Assembly (NCBI GenBank): GCA_020310875.1 | Contig: CM035417.1 | Span: 91,643,925 to 91,707,924, forward strand | DNA from: Ceratopteris richardii | Lineage: Eukaryota > Streptophyta > Polypodiopsida > Polypodiales > Pteridaceae | Length of the DNA stretch: 64,000 nucleotides | Reading direction: 5' to 3' | Shown here: one piece after another, positions 1 to 11,157 of the stretch | How positions within the stretch are numbered: the stretch's first letter is position 1 | Layout of the letters: each line of letters starts with the position of its first letter | Notes under the pieces: model-generated | The model's database searches: none | What the model was told of the DNA's origin: nothing | Seen by the model: the letters and a program-made list of their open reading frames with translations, nothing else | Program-made: the position numbers and the translations under genes

Positions 1-795
1 CTTGTATTGTCTCTAAAGATTTTTGCTTTCTTAGTTCCTGTTGTTTCGAATCTTCTTTGTGTATAAAATTGTTATAAATGCCTAAGATCTCATCCTTGAT
101 TACATTTGTAGCCTGTACTTCTTCCAAATTTGTCATTCTATTGGGGATTTCTTGAGTACTCAACTTTTTTTGAGTTACTTCTCCTTCCTTTTTTTTTCTT
201 ATCATTCTTAATCCCACATAAAAGATATCATAGCCTTCCTCATTTTGAAAGTTTATTCCCACATGCTCCTCATTTGCCACATCTAATGTTGATAGAATCT
301 GACTCCATCCATATGGTTCAAATTCTCTATCATTAAACCTTTGAGGAGTGTACCTATTATCTTCCATGGTTCTTTCATTTATGAAATCTTCCTTTCTTAA
401 TAAAAATCGTTTTTTTCAGTTTCTTCTTTGTGGAAATACAAGTCCAAATTGTGCTTCATTATTTCCACTATCATTAGACTCAATCATGTTTTCATGTTCA
501 TGATGTATTTTATACCATTCTTTGTGGAGGTATATTCTGATAATTTCCATTCTTGAGATTAACTTTGGTAATATTTCCCTTATTTTGTAAATAGAAACAA
601 TCTCTCCCAATCTTGAACTACTTGCATCTATCTCATAAAAGGTCTTCCCAATATAATCTCATATGAAGTGCTTGTGGAAACTCTACTCTTGCAAAAGTGC
701 GTTCTAATTCAATTCCACAAATCTCTATTATCACTTATCCCATATTCCTATCGGCATTTCAATGTGCCCATCTGCCAATTGAAGTTTCATTTTGG
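1..795 (-). pseudogene. Ty3/gypsy protease-to-RT spacer remnant (diverged GA relative)
   Basis: Read on the minus strand this is a broken piece of gypsy polyprotein. The end of a retropepsin is visible (ADGHIEMPIG at the right edge, ILGRPFMR near 638-655). Further on, near 243-330, come EFEPYGWSQILSTLD and EEGYDIFYVG. The intact relative GA-3 has EFEPHGWAEILATMD and EDGYDISVF in the same order between protease and RT, so the assignment rests on colinearity. Stops and frameshifts occur throughout and it runs off the left edge, so RT, if present, lies outside. It is clearly more diverged from GA-3 than GA-1, GA-2 or GA-4 are. It is directly fused at its right end to a copia gag start. Non-functional. 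Confidence 0.7.
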
Positions 796-970
796 TGGTT
801 GTCTCCTCTTGTGTAGGTACTCCTTTGGATTTTGGAATAGGCATAACTTCATCACTTGCTACAATTCCATAAAGATTTCTACCTTGCAAATAGGCCTCCA
901 TCCTGATTTGCCAAGCCGTGTAGTTGTGTCGATCAATCTTCTCGATCATTGAGGGAAAGCCATCACCCAT
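795..970 (-). pseudogene. Ty1/copia gag N-terminus fused to gypsy protease (C1)
   Basis: The start codon at 970 opens a copia gag N-terminus (MGDGFPSMIEKIDRHNYTAW, then RMEAYLQGRNLYG). It matches the gag start of C5 at 57874 (MADGFPSSIDKLDRGNYSAW). After about 57 residues (GVPTQEETTT) the same frame continues as gypsy protease (KMKLQLADGHIEMPIG), which in GA-3 reads RMKLQMADGHIERPLG. The junction lies at about 793-796. The start is supported by the PBS just upstream. The gag is truncated before its central helical domain and the zinc knuckle, so it cannot make a particle protein. Whether the join arose by template switching or by deletion cannot be decided here. Confidence 0.75.
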
Positions 971-979
971 CTTGATCTA

Positions 980-991
980 GCTCTGATACCA
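980..991 (-). promoter_or_regulatory. Primer binding site, initiator tRNA-Met type (C1)
   Basis: The minus strand reads TGGTATCAGAGC, the standard Ty1/copia PBS complementary to the 3' end of initiator tRNA-Met. It lies 10 bases upstream of the C1 gag start and next to the LTR, identical to the PBS of C5 at 57858-57869. Confidence 0.85.
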
Positions 992-995
992 TTAA

Positions 996-2072
996 AAAAA
1001 CTTGGAGAAGCTTGTAGAAGGTAGAAAAATGCGTTTCGAAGCGACGAAGTTTGGTCAAGCCAACCGGCACAAGACCAGCCCTTGAGCTTATGAAGACTCA
1101 AATAGACCATATTGGCATGTGATAAGTGAAAAGAAACACATTATGGACTTTTGAGCATCAAGGAGAATGCATCGATACAAAACAGATAGGTTTGCAGGTC
1201 GACTAGCTCAAAAAACTTACTATCTTTGGAAGAGACAAATAATTTCAAATGTCCATAGCGACCAGCATCATTACAATTAGAAAAAATCCTTTTATGGGAG
1301 TGATACACATAGGGTTGAGTGTATTTAATGCACAAAAGTATAAGGAATAAGCAAAATATGCTATAGGAATGAATGCAACATTCACTGGTGGTACTTCCTA
1401 TTTTTTAGGAATACATAGAGATTGACCCCGAGATAGCAAAACCCAGATTTCTCCGAATCTACTGAGCTTAATGCCATGAAACTTTAATGGCATAAACTAG
1501 ACACTAATAGCTTTCCAATGAGCCATCTTGGACTCAATTTGGAGCTACGGAGAGAGAGCAGCAGCCTCTGCAAGATTATTGTTGGTGAAGAAGATGATGC
1601 AAAGAATTGAAGGAGCAAGACAATGATGGTCACAAGTGTATGTATATTGCTTCCATGTATTGTAAAAGTGATTTCAAGTCTTTATATAGACTCTAGGAGT
1701 GTTCTAAAACTTCTACAAGTGAAATTTGAATTCAAATGAAGGTGGGAATGGTTTTTGGAGGGAATCAATTCACTTTCTTACAATCTAGGAAAAGTGAAGA
1801 TCTAGTTTGATCTACTTTTAGGTGATTGATTGCTTGATTGAATGCAACTTCAACCACCACAAATTCGTGGGATTTGGGCTCTATCTTTCTACCTTTACAT
1901 GTGTAAAGCTCAAGGCTTTTACAACGGTAAATGAACCATCAAAAAATCTCTCAAAAATATACAATAAATGAGCATAAGAAAAAGAACTCTCCAACGGATA
2001 TTCTTTCGACGCAATAGCCTTTGATGTAGATCAAATCCACCTCAAGCATAGTGTAAGCTTGATGTTCCAACA
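996..2072 (-). repeat. Ty1/copia LTR of C1
   Basis: Bounded on the left by the PBS and on the right by CCAACA (minus strand TGTTGG), it is about 1.08 kb. On the minus strand it holds a TATA-like TATATAAAG near 1683-1691. A motif around CACGAATT followed by tracts rich in AATCA near 1835-1880 resembles the same part of the C5 LTR (CACGAATTCG near 56777). The left boundary is uncertain by about 15 bases because the usual terminal CA is not clear there. No second LTR is visible, since the element continues into gypsy sequence and off the left edge. Confidence 0.65.
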
Positions 2073-2082
2073 CCCCCAGCCC
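2073..2082 (-). promoter_or_regulatory. Possible polypurine tract beside the C1 LTR
   Basis: The minus strand reads GCTGGGGG directly before TGTTGG, as expected of a PPT preceding a 3' LTR. The sequence beyond it becomes GA-1 3' region within about 120 bases, so this may be a true PPT of a recombinant element or chance flanking sequence. Confidence 0.4.
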
Positions 2083-2703
2083 AAGACAAACACCCACTTC
2101 AAGAAATCACAAAGATGGGGGGGTGCCACAATAAGTGTATGGGAGTGTTTGTGTATGAGAAAGAGAAAGAGAGAGAAGGGGTTAGGGTTTGTTTGTTTCA
2201 TAGTAGGATGCCAAGTACTTTTGACCCATAATGAGTGATGGGTAAGTGCATTAGTGCATGGGTTGAAGAAAATATGTGCCTTTTGCACGGCCTTGTAATG
2301 TGGCCCTATGCATGCATACTTGGGGAATGCATTGGCAGAAGTATGGTGCAAGAAATAGGGTCTTGAGCTAAATGCTCAAGGATATGCTGACGAAGAGGTT
2401 TCCTAATCTATCATGGTTGTGGTGTTACCGAAGTAGGCAATTTCTACGATGCTAAAAGGTCCATTAATCTTCACTCTTCGTGTTGTATGCCCATCGTGGG
2501 GATTAACCAAGGGTTTGTCTTTCTTGTTGATGGATGTCTGTGTTGATGGTTCGCATCAGAGATTCTTCAAGCGCACAATCTGTCCTTTCTCTTTTTTTTT
2601 CTTTTTGGAACAATGTCATAAGACAAGAAGAGAGGTGTTAGCATCAATAAAATATTTTACATTTAGCAAGTGTGTCTCATGTGTCTGGGATTCTCAATTG
2701 TGT
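2083..2703 (-). other. GA-1 3' region (degraded, non-coding)
   Basis: This stretch is colinear, on the minus strand, with the 3' regions of GA-2 (37758-38397, plus) and GA-4 (39379-40180, minus). Shared landmarks are the 'aggaaacctcttcg' block near 2390-2402, the 'gggccacatta..aggccatgca' block near 2285-2312 and the purine run near 2590-2605. No open frame of note remains. GA-1 has neither a readable ORF-X nor its own GA-type LTR here; it ends against the C1 LTR. Confidence 0.7.
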
Positions 2704-3640
2704 CTATGCACGACCATGTAATGTGGCCCTATATTGATGCATACTTTGGAAATGCATGACATGTTGCTGGTGGATGTTGATGCAGTCTTTGTTGGAGGTA
2801 GCCAGTGGATCTTGTAATGATGTGCTAAGTTGATGGTTAAATGAAAACTGACCATTCTTCCCTTTTGGGGTCCATTTGAAAACCGTGCTTGGTTGCGTAG
2901 AGATCAACCTTGGCTTCTTCATCTTTGGATGGCTCCTGGAATTTTTTATCCCTCGTGGTTGGCTCTTTAGTTTTGTGGGTGCTACTGATGCTTTTGGCTT
3001 CCAAACCCATATCCTTGTTGCTTGTCTTCTTACTATTGCCGAAGAGTTGATTTTATCATCTTTTGGTCTCTGTTCTCGGTTCTTACCCTTTTCTCTGCTT
3101 GGCTTCTTTGTTGAGACATTTTGCATGGTGGAGAGCATAGGCCTTTGTGCATGCAAGAGTCCTTTGGGAACCCACATGTGTAATCGCCCTTGTTGAGCTG
3201 CAACTAACTTCTTAGGCACCCAAATTTGTCGAAGATCTTCTGGTTGAGCTGGTCTTGGTTGCTTGGTTCTTGTCTTACCATGGTTGGCTTTCTTGAGTGG
3301 GAATTGTGTTGGAAAGGCTGGTGGTTGCTCTCCTTTTCGTACCCAAATCTGCTTCATGCTTGGAACTACTTTCTTCTTGAAATCTCTTTGTCTATTTGAT
3401 ATAGCAGTTGTCATGTATGGTTTGCTTGCCTTCTTGGTTGAGTTGTTGGGTCTGCATTAGTCTTTGCACAAGAGGTGGAGTCCGCTTGCCTTTGAGCATG
3501 TTCTTTTATGATTGCGTTCTTGTGGAACATAGAGCTTTTGACACATACAACATCTTTTTGCTAAGATTAGTCCTAGAAGAACTAAGAGAATGTGTGACAT
3601 CTAGATTTGTGAGCATGAAATTCTCTAATTCTCATGCAAT
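2704..3640 (-). pseudogene. GA-1 pol C-terminal tail with repeated WVPK motifs
   Basis: An open frame of 236 codons (3414 down to 2704) carries five spaced tryptophan motifs: MKQIWVRKG, RQIWVPKK, LHMWVPKG, TRIWVWKPK and VFKWTPKG. The segments between are rich in Lys, Arg, Gln and Pro. The same tail follows the second retropepsin in GA-3 (MKQMWVRKD, IWVPKKS, RQIWVPKA), GA-2 and GA-4. It lies downstream of integrase and the second protease-like domain, with a frame break near 3415-3640. I know of no named domain for it; a basic nucleic-acid or chromatin contact is a guess. The copy is cut off from its pol by frameshifts. Confidence 0.75.
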
Positions 3641-4075
3641 GCATTGCTCCTTTACCCAAACTTGATGAAGTTGACTTCTTAGGTTTAAGTTGACTGCATG
3701 GTCATAAATCCAATCTTGACCGAAGACAAGTGGCTCTATAAGATCCTCATCATGACACACTAGCATTTTGACTTCTGTTGGAACATCTTGAAGGTAGATG
3801 GGAAGTTCCACCTCACCCAAACAAGGGGTTTCCAGACCTCCCAAACTTATGAGATAGGCTTCTATGAGCTTGATGTTCAATTGTAGGTCTTGGCAGCATG
3901 AAAGTCTAATTGCACTAGTTGCTGCACCTGAGTCAACCAATGCTCTCACAGTCCTTACACTCTTTCCTCGTCCTACCGCTACAGTCACAAATGGGTGTCG
4001 GTCAATTATTCGAGAAGTAGTTATGCCCCATTTTTGGCACATGTCCATGTGATATTTTGGGGCTTTTGAGCTCAC
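3641..4075 (-). pseudogene. GA-1 second retropepsin-like domain (PR2)
   Basis: An open frame of 147 codons encodes an aspartic-protease-like domain lying after, not before, integrase. Visible hallmarks are VRALVDSGAATSAIRLS (the DSGA active-site loop), ISLGGLETPCLGEVELPIYL, a hydrophobic strand KMLVCHDEDL, and VFGQDWIYDHAVNLNLRS, where GQDW sits in the position of the second retropepsin hallmark. It precedes the WVPK tail. GA-3 carries the same domain in frame with integrase. Both active-site Asp and the flap-like LGG are kept although neighbouring parts of this copy are shifted out of frame. Confidence 0.8.
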
Positions 4076-5500
4076 ATATAGACCTAGTCGCCTTAACTTA
4101 TTTTGCCTAATGCGCTCTCAAAGCCTCTGCCTCTACTTCTTCTCTAACTCTCAACTCTTCTTCTTTTCTCTTCTTAGTAGTGTTGAGTCTCATTAGCATA
4201 TCCTTCGTAAGCGGTTCTTGATATCGCTTGACTCCACATCCACTTATATAGCTTGGCAAGATGTCACCTTTTAGAGTGGCCAATTGAACCGCACCACTAC
4301 TGGATATTCTATTAATGATCATGGGTCCATATCCTCATTTCTCCAATTTACGGGCATGTTGTTTTAGTGTGTACACCACCACTAGATCTCCTTCTTTCAA
4401 TCCTTTATCTTTGATATGTGCATCAAAGTATGCCTTTTATCTTTTCTTTGCAGCATAGATGCCTATTGCTGCTCGTAGGCTCGTCTCACCTAAGCGTTCT
4501 AGATCAAAGATCCTGGAAGACAACTCGTGTCCATTCCACTCATGCTCTTGTGCTACTCTTAAAGTTGGGATTAAAAAATCCAATGATAGCATAACATTCT
4601 ATTCGAAGACCATTTGAAATGGGGTGGCAATGAGTACCCTTTTGTAGGCCACTCGGTAAGCCCAAACAGCATGGTGAAGTTGTTTGTCCCAATCAGAGAA
4701 TTTATTGTTTACCAATTTTTTCAATACATTACATAGGATCTTATTTCTTCTTTTCGCTTGTTTGTTAGCTTGTGGATGATAGGGGGCAGACTTCTTATGT
4801 ATCACCATGAATTCTTGGAGAAGATTTTCAATGACTTCATTCAAGAAGTGTGTGCCTCTATCACTTACTAACTCTATTGGTAACCCATATCTAGTGAACA
4901 CGTTCTAGAATAAAAACTTAGCCGTCGTTTGAGCATCATTCTTTGTTGTGGCTTTGACTTCTACCCATTTTCTAAGGTAATTTATGTCTAAAATAATATA
5001 TTCTGCATGGGAGTTTCTAGTTGGAGGGTTAATAGGACCTACAAAGTCTAGACCCCACTTTGAGAATGCACATCCTCCCATCATTGGCCTTAAAAACATC
5101 TCATCTTTCATGATCGGATATTGTGAACATTGGCATGTATGACATTTCTTCACATAGGTATGTGCATCCATATGAAGAGTTGGCCACGAAAGTCCTGAAA
5201 ATAAAATGGTCTTGATTATCTGTCAGGCCCAAAGTGTCCACTTGCAACACCGCTATGTGCAGTTTCTAAGACATTCAAGTAGTCTAATTCATGAACACAC
5301 AGTCTTAAGTATCCATCTTTGCCTCTCCTATATAGGTTGTCTCCTACTAAGACATAGTCCTGAGCCCCTTGCTCCATGCTTCTTTTTCTTGCTAGACTAG
5401 CCTTGCTAGGTAATGTTCCCGATCTCATAAATTCTACCAATGGAGCGCTCCAATCCAGAATTAATGACACTTTCTAAAGGGTGGCATGATCCACTGGGGG
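4076..5500 (-). pseudogene. GA-1 integrase (broken)
   Basis: Several frames on the minus strand together give a Ty3/gypsy integrase. The zinc-binding part reads DTAHSGVASGHFGPD-like residues near 5216-5280 and KKCHTCQCSQYP near 5110-5150. The core has GLDFVGPINPP near 5030-5060 (first Asp), LVSDRGTHFLNE near 4840-4880 (second Asp) and PYHPQANKQAKRRNK near 4730-4790, where the catalytic Glu expected in the QAES position is replaced by Lys. The C-terminal GPY/F-like module (PMIINRISSSGAVQLATL) lies at 4250-4322. Frameshifts near 4590, 4903 and 5190 separate the pieces, so it is inactive. Confidence 0.85.
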
Positions 5501-6416
5501 TCTCTCTTTGCACATTGGGCAATTTTGAATCCACTCATGTATTTCTTTGTCCATACTAGAACAATACACTCCTAAAAGTTTTAGATTTTGAAATGTTCAT
5601 TGTTTAGAATAGTGATTTCCTAGCAATCCTTCATGGGCTTGTTGCAACCAACTACTATGTTCATCATCCTCGACACAACAAGCTAGTACAGCCTCTGTAT
5701 CTTGTTTGTACATGCTTCTTGCCAATATGTGATATTTTTGTGATTTTACAATTTCTTCTTTATTTGTTTTCACATTCTTATTCGCAGGTTCGAAGGTTAG
5801 GACTGGTACCAACTTATTTTCCATTTAGGAACAACTTCTAAATTAAACAGATAAGCGTCAGGTAGTTCATCAGACACTCCTTGTGGTGATTCTCCCGAGG
5901 TGATGCGAGAAAGGTGATCCACCATAAGGTGGGTCCTACCTTTCCTAACAACCACTTCAAAATCATATTCCATTAGTAAGAGGAACCATCTTACTAAGCT
6001 TCCTGTATTGCAAGGTTTATAGACCAAATATAGTAAAGCTTGATGATCAGTGAAAAACTTGAACTTGTTGGCCAATAGATAGTGTCTAAACATTTTCATG
6101 GCATATACCATGCCTAAGCCTTCTCTTTCAGTTGTTATGTAGTTTCATTCAGCCACATTTAGCTTTCTCTAGCATATGCTATAGGCAAATCTAGGTTTCC
6201 TTCACCTATGGGTTGTGCTGGCACACATCCTATTGCATGATTGGATGCATCCACATGAACGTGAAATGGTTTATTCCAATCAAGAGTCATCAATATTGGT
6301 GTTGTGCACAAATGTCTCTTCAACTCATTGAAGGAATTTTTGCATTCGTCATTCCACTCAAAATTTGTTAACAAGGCATAAAGAGGCTTAGCTATAATTG
6401 CATATGTGTGAATAAA
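5501..6416 (-). pseudogene. GA-1 RNase H and connection region (broken)
   Basis: Minus-strand frames carry the RNase H of the GA family: LLTNFEWNDEC, PFHVHVDASNHAIGCV (first catalytic Asp) and, after a frameshift near 6115-6158, FKFFTDHQALLYLV and the connecting block RKGRTHLMVDHLSRIT. The upstream edge at about 6416 (reading HTYAIIAKPLY backwards) is where C2 begins. About 50 bases of the GA sequence (NVQEVQAFMGHCGYY in relatives) are missing at that edge, so the left junction of C2 is a deletion and not a clean insertion. Confidence 0.8.
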
Positions 6417-7395
6417 CTGTACTGATTTAAGAGCACCTCTATATCAGTTATAGACCAAAATTTACACAAATATTACCTTGATTTACCCAATCATTAACTA
6501 TCAATTCTCTCAGTGAAAACTTTTCTTCTTTAAGAAGTTTGCTTCAGAGATTAACTTCATTACCTGCACATATCTTCAAATTTCTTCAATCTAATGATAC
6601 ATGTATCTACATGCTACCTTTGCACAATCATATCAACCATTATACCTTCAAAAGAATCATTAAAAACTTTAATTTGATCTTTAAGATCAAAGGTATGTCA
6701 AAAACTGTCTTCCTGAAGAAGTGACTTTGACATAGTCAACTTCTAAGGTTGATTTCTCCAGCACAAGTCCCGTGACTTTGCTAAATTCTTTTAGCCACAG
6801 ATTCCTTATCTTATAACTTAGATTTTGTTCACTCGTCAAAAACTTTACACTGTGCACTGAGATCCAAGAAAAACATTGACACGAAAAAGTGTATGACTCT
6901 GAGAGGTCTAACTGCAGACTTTACATATACATGTTCCTATTGATCATACACACAACCTGAAAGGAATTCGACCATGAAAATTTGAACATAGCTTGATTAG
7001 CTTCTAGATTAGATGTGTACAAAATATTTCCTAATCCACATGACCAGGCTGAGAGAAATCAGAGAAAGTCTCGATGCTAACTTCTAAAGATGACTCTCTA
7101 CACATCTATCACATGGACACTTGGCATCTAATGACTCTCTCTCTTATTTCTTTACATTATTGAATTACATACATATGATTCTAGACTCATCCCACATCTA
7201 TTGCATTACTCCTTATCATTCTAATGATCATTTATACTCATAGTACAAGAATTTTCATTTGTAATGTACATATGTAAACAAGCTACATTTCTGAGATCTC
7301 TTCACTATCTTCAATGAATTCTTTGGCTTCATTCTTATTCTTGACTTGCTCCAAGTTCTTCATAATCATCAATTAGGGATTGCTTTGTTCCAACA
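6417..7395 (-). repeat. C2 3' LTR (end-truncated)
   Basis: It aligns with 12021-12989 from the shared 'gatttaagagcacctctatatcagttatag' region onward and ends at GTTCCAACA (minus strand TGTTGGAAC). The outer 40 bases present in the other LTR (TGTTAGAGAAGTC and following) are missing. Confidence 0.88.
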
Positions 7396-7409
7396 GTTCT
7401 CCCTCAATG
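7396..7409 (-). promoter_or_regulatory. C2 polypurine tract
   Basis: The minus strand reads CATTGAGGGAGAAC immediately before the TGTTGGAAC start of the 3' LTR, the expected site of plus-strand priming. Confidence 0.75.
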
Positions 7410-7619
7410 ACTAATTGTGATTATACCATTCTTATTTATTCCTACCATTTCTTTGAACTTCTGTAGCTTAGGTCCATCTAAGCTTTTTGTCAACATATCT
7501 ACAACTTGCTCTTTTGTTGGGGTATACAATACATCAATCTCTTTATCAAGTACCTTTTCTCTCAAGAAATGATACTGAATTTCTATGTGTTTAGTCCTCG
7601 CATGAAAAACAAGATTAGC

Positions 7620-8896
7620 TTACAAATATAATGAACTCATGTTGTCTCCAAAAATAATTTGAGTACTCTGATCAGTTCCAAAACTTTTTAACAAGGTCTT
7701 TAACCATATCACTTCTTTTGCAGCCTCTACCATTCCTTTATACTCAGCTTCTGTGGATGAAAAAGCAACTGTGTGTTGCTTCTTTGAGCACCAAGAAACT
7801 AACTTATCTCCAATATAACAGAGATAACCATGAGTAGAACTTCTATCATCTGAATTACCTGCCCAATTTGCATCACTAAACACTTTGATTCTTGTGTCAG
7901 AAGTAAAATCATAATACAAACCTTCACTCAGAGTTCCCTTGATATATCTGAGTACCCTTTGAGCTACAATCCAATGAGTTTTCTTTGGACAATGCATAAA
8001 TTGTGATAAGACACCCACTACATATGATAGGTCTGATCTTGTCAAGGTAGCATATATTAAACTAGCTACCAAACTCTGATATCTCTTCTGTCATTAAATT
8101 CTTCTCCTCCATATCTGCTCAATTTATGATTTACCTCCAATGGTGTGGTTGAATGCGTGAAATCTTCCATGTTGAACTTGACTAGAAGATTCTTCAAGTA
8201 TCTCTCTTGTGTAACATATACTCCATGTTGAGTATACACAATCTCCATTCCTAAGAAATAAGACAAGTTTCCCAAATCACTTATCTTAAACTCCTTCTCT
8301 ATTTGTTTCTTAAGCTTCTTGATTCCTTGAGCATCTGTACATGTGACAATAATATCATCAACATAAATACACATGTATATATACCCATCTTCACTTGCCT
8401 TCACTAGCAAGCTACTATTTGCTCTTGAAGCTTGATATCCACATTCATTCAAGAAATTAACAAGCCTGTAATTCCATGCCCTTGGGGCTTGCTTCAAACC
8501 ATACAAAGCTCTCTTGATCTTACATACATAATCTGATCCAATTGAATCCAAGAAACCCTCTGTTTGCTCCATATACACTTCATTTGCAATATACCCATTC
8601 AGAAATGCATTCTTCACATCTAATTGTGACAACTTCCATCCTTTACAAGAAGCAATAGCAATTAGAGTTCTAATTGTAGAAATCTTAGCAACTGGACTAA
8701 AGGTTTCATCATAATCTACCCCATAAGTTTGGGCATAACCTTTAACCACAAGTCTAGCTTTGTATCTAGACACCTCACCATTTGCAAACCTCTTTGTCTT
8801 ATACACCCACTTACATCCAATCACCTTCTCATTCTTTGGTCTTGGCACCAATTCCCATGTCTCATTCTCAATTAGAGCATCATAATCTTCTTGCAT
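7620..8896 (-). pseudogene. C2 reverse transcriptase and RNase H
   Basis: From 8896 down, a copia RT reads KVIGCKWVYKTK, RYKARLVVKGYAQ, QLDVKNAFLNGYI, ALYGLKQAPRAWNYRL and MCIYVDDIIVTC, with the catalytic YVDD intact. A frameshift in the 8066-8072 overlap moves into a second frame with SYVVGVLSQFMHCP and the RNase H: KVFSDANWAGNSDDRSSTHG, VSWCSKKQHTVAFSSTEAEY and IIFGDNMSSLYL. The catalytic Asp and Glu of RNase H are visible. The stop at 7620 falls where relatives continue with AANPIFHARTKHIE. RT motifs are intact but the frame is broken. Confidence 0.9.
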
Positions 8897-8911
8897 TGCC
8901 TTTTCCCAATT

Positions 8912-10217
8912 CTATTTACCTTTAGCTTCTTCATATGTGGTTGGATCTTCTTCATTCTTCACAATATAAGCATAATCTTTTGTTGTTAAGAAATATGTAT
9001 CATAACTATACCTGATAGGTTCTTTTCTTTCTCTCAAAGATCTTCTGACCTCTGCACTTCTTGAAGTCTCAGCCACATTTGATTCCGGATCAAATCTAAG
9101 CCTATCTTCATCATTTCCCTGCAATTTATTTTTACAATCAACGTCATCAATATCTTCTTCATACACCTTTACTTTGATCTTTCCTTTCCTTTGTATATCT
9201 TCAACATCTGCATAATCGTTTGTTGACCCTATATGCCATGTACATTGCTCATCAAATGTAACATCTTTTGTAACAATAAATTTCTTTGTAGATGGACTCC
9301 ACAATCTGTAACCCATCTCTCTATCATCATACCCAATAAACACATACTTCTTTGCTTTGGGTTCTAGCTTACGTCTTAATTGAGAAGGAACATAAGCATA
9401 TGCCAAACATCCAAATACTTTACAATGATCAAGAGTAGGTTTCTTACCCCACCATGCTTCATAACGTGTTCTACCATCCAAAGCTTTGCAAGGTAACCTA
9501 TGCTTCTGTAACCCATCTGTCTATCATCATACCCAATAAACACATACTTCTCTGCTTTGGGTTCTAGCTTATGTCTTACTTGAGAAGGAACATAAGCATA
9601 TGCCAAACATCCAAATACTTTACAATGATCAAGAGTAGGTTTCTTACCCCACCATGCTTCATAACGTGTTCTACCATCCAAATCTTTGCAGTGTTGATAG
9701 CTTTTGCCCATAAGTAGTTTGGGCAATTCTTCTCTTTCATCATTGATCTTGCAAACTCTACAAGAGTTCTATTTCTTCTTTCTACAACTCCATTTTGTTG
9801 AGGGGACTACCTGCAAATTAATTCTCTTTTTATACCTTCATTCCACAAATAATCATCAAACTCTTTAGAAAAATACTCTCCCCCTCCATCTAATCTCAAC
9901 CTCTTGAGCTTTTGTCTTGTAATCCTTTCTGCATAAGCATGATAATGCTTGAATGTCTTGAACACTTCAGAATTGTCCTTGATTACATAAAGTGTAATCC
10001 ATCTTGTTGCATCATCAACAAACAACACATAATATCTGGATCCATTTATGCTATAGTCCCTTGAAGGACCCCACACATCTGTATGAACCAACTCAAGCAT
10101 GTTCAAATACTTGTATCCTGATTTATTGTATGAACTTTTGTGTGCTTTACCTAATTGACAAGCTTCACACTTGTATACCATGTGTTGACCTTCAACATTT
10201 GGCAAGCCAAGCACCAC
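8912..10217 (-). pseudogene. C2 integrase with an internal duplication
   Basis: The minus strand gives YKCEACQLGKAHKSS (zinc-binding Cys pair), LELVHTDVWGPS (first catalytic Asp), LRLDGGGEYFSKEFD (second Asp) and, after a TAG near 9807, SPQQNGVVERRNRTL (Glu). The C-terminal part DGRTRYEAWWGKKPTLDHCK to FIGYDDR is present twice, from a 186-base duplication with 200-base spacing. The upstream copy lacks the residues that normally join NTA to KALDG; the downstream copy keeps RLPCKALDG. The frame then runs through KEPIRYSYDTYFL to the start of RT. Confidence 0.87.
9305..9690. repeat. 186-bp direct duplication inside C2 integrase
   Basis: Positions 9305-9490 and 9505-9690 are near identical, both from TCTGTAACCCATCT to TCTTTGCA or GCTTTGCA, with a period of exactly 200 bases and a 14-base spacer (AGGTAACCTATGCT). 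Only a few substitutions separate the copies, so the duplication is younger than the LTR divergence would suggest, or has been homogenised. Confidence 0.9.
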
Positions 10218-10365
10218 ATCATTTTTTTGACATTTCTTTTATAGCTCTCTCATTAAAATGTCCTAGTCTTTTATGCCATAGGTCTAACTCAAACATCTTT
10301 TGACTTCCATAAGTGAACAATGCATTTCCCACATTACCTTGAACCTTGAGAGTAAGAAGTCTTCC

Positions 10366-11118
10366 TTATTTTTTACTTGTAATGATGCTTCTATATCCCT
10401 GATTTGGATCTTGCACATAAACACCATTATTTGTGAGTTTGACTTCATATCCTTTCTCCACAATTTGTCCTACACTTATCAAGTTTTTAGGAATAGTAGG
10501 AACATAAAGTACCTTTCTTAAGAATGTGCTTCCACTCTTTGTCTTCAGTGATCCAATGCTTTCCACTTTATGCTTGGTGTTATCTCTTGTTTGAATTGTA
10601 TGTCCACTCACCTTTGCTTCCATATCAATCATCCATGATATGTTGCCACTCAGATGATTGCTACACCCTGAATCAATATAGAATACCCTTTGATCTTCTC
10701 CTACTTCTTCATGTTTTGCATTCAAGATGAGAGTCATGTCATCCTTATGATCTCATGCATAATTATAATAGTTGTTATTGTAAGACTGAGATTGAAAGCT
10801 TCTTCCACCTCCTCTAGCATATGAGATCCTACCACCTCTTCCTTTGAAGTTATCTCTTTGATTTCTACCTCCTCTACCTCTTTGATTGAAACTCTAATTA
10901 TGGCTTCCACCATTTTGATTGTTATACCAACAGTCATTTACCAAATGATTTGTTCTGCCACAAATCCAACAAGCTCTAACATTATCTTTATTCTTACCTC
11001 CTCTTCCTTTACCTCTTGAATTCATCTTTCCTCTTGTGAAATTAACTTGGCTTGAGGATCCTTCATCATCAGTTGACTGCTTTCCTTTTCCATCCTTTTT
11101 CTTATCCTTTGAATACAT
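10366..11118 (-). pseudogene. C2 gag zinc knuckle and protease
   Basis: The frame 11118-10894 ends gag with the CCHC knuckle CWICGRTNHLVNDC (CX2CX4HX4C) after a Gly/Arg/Lys-rich stretch. A frameshift (10734-10937) leads to the frame 10737-10366, which carries the copia protease: VFYIDSGCSNHLSG with the catalytic DSG, then VLYVPTIPKNLISVGQI. This is the usual gag-PR order, broken by at least one frameshift. Confidence 0.87.
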
Positions 11119-11157
11119 AGCTTGACTTGCACTCCTATCATTATCTCCCTTAATGTC

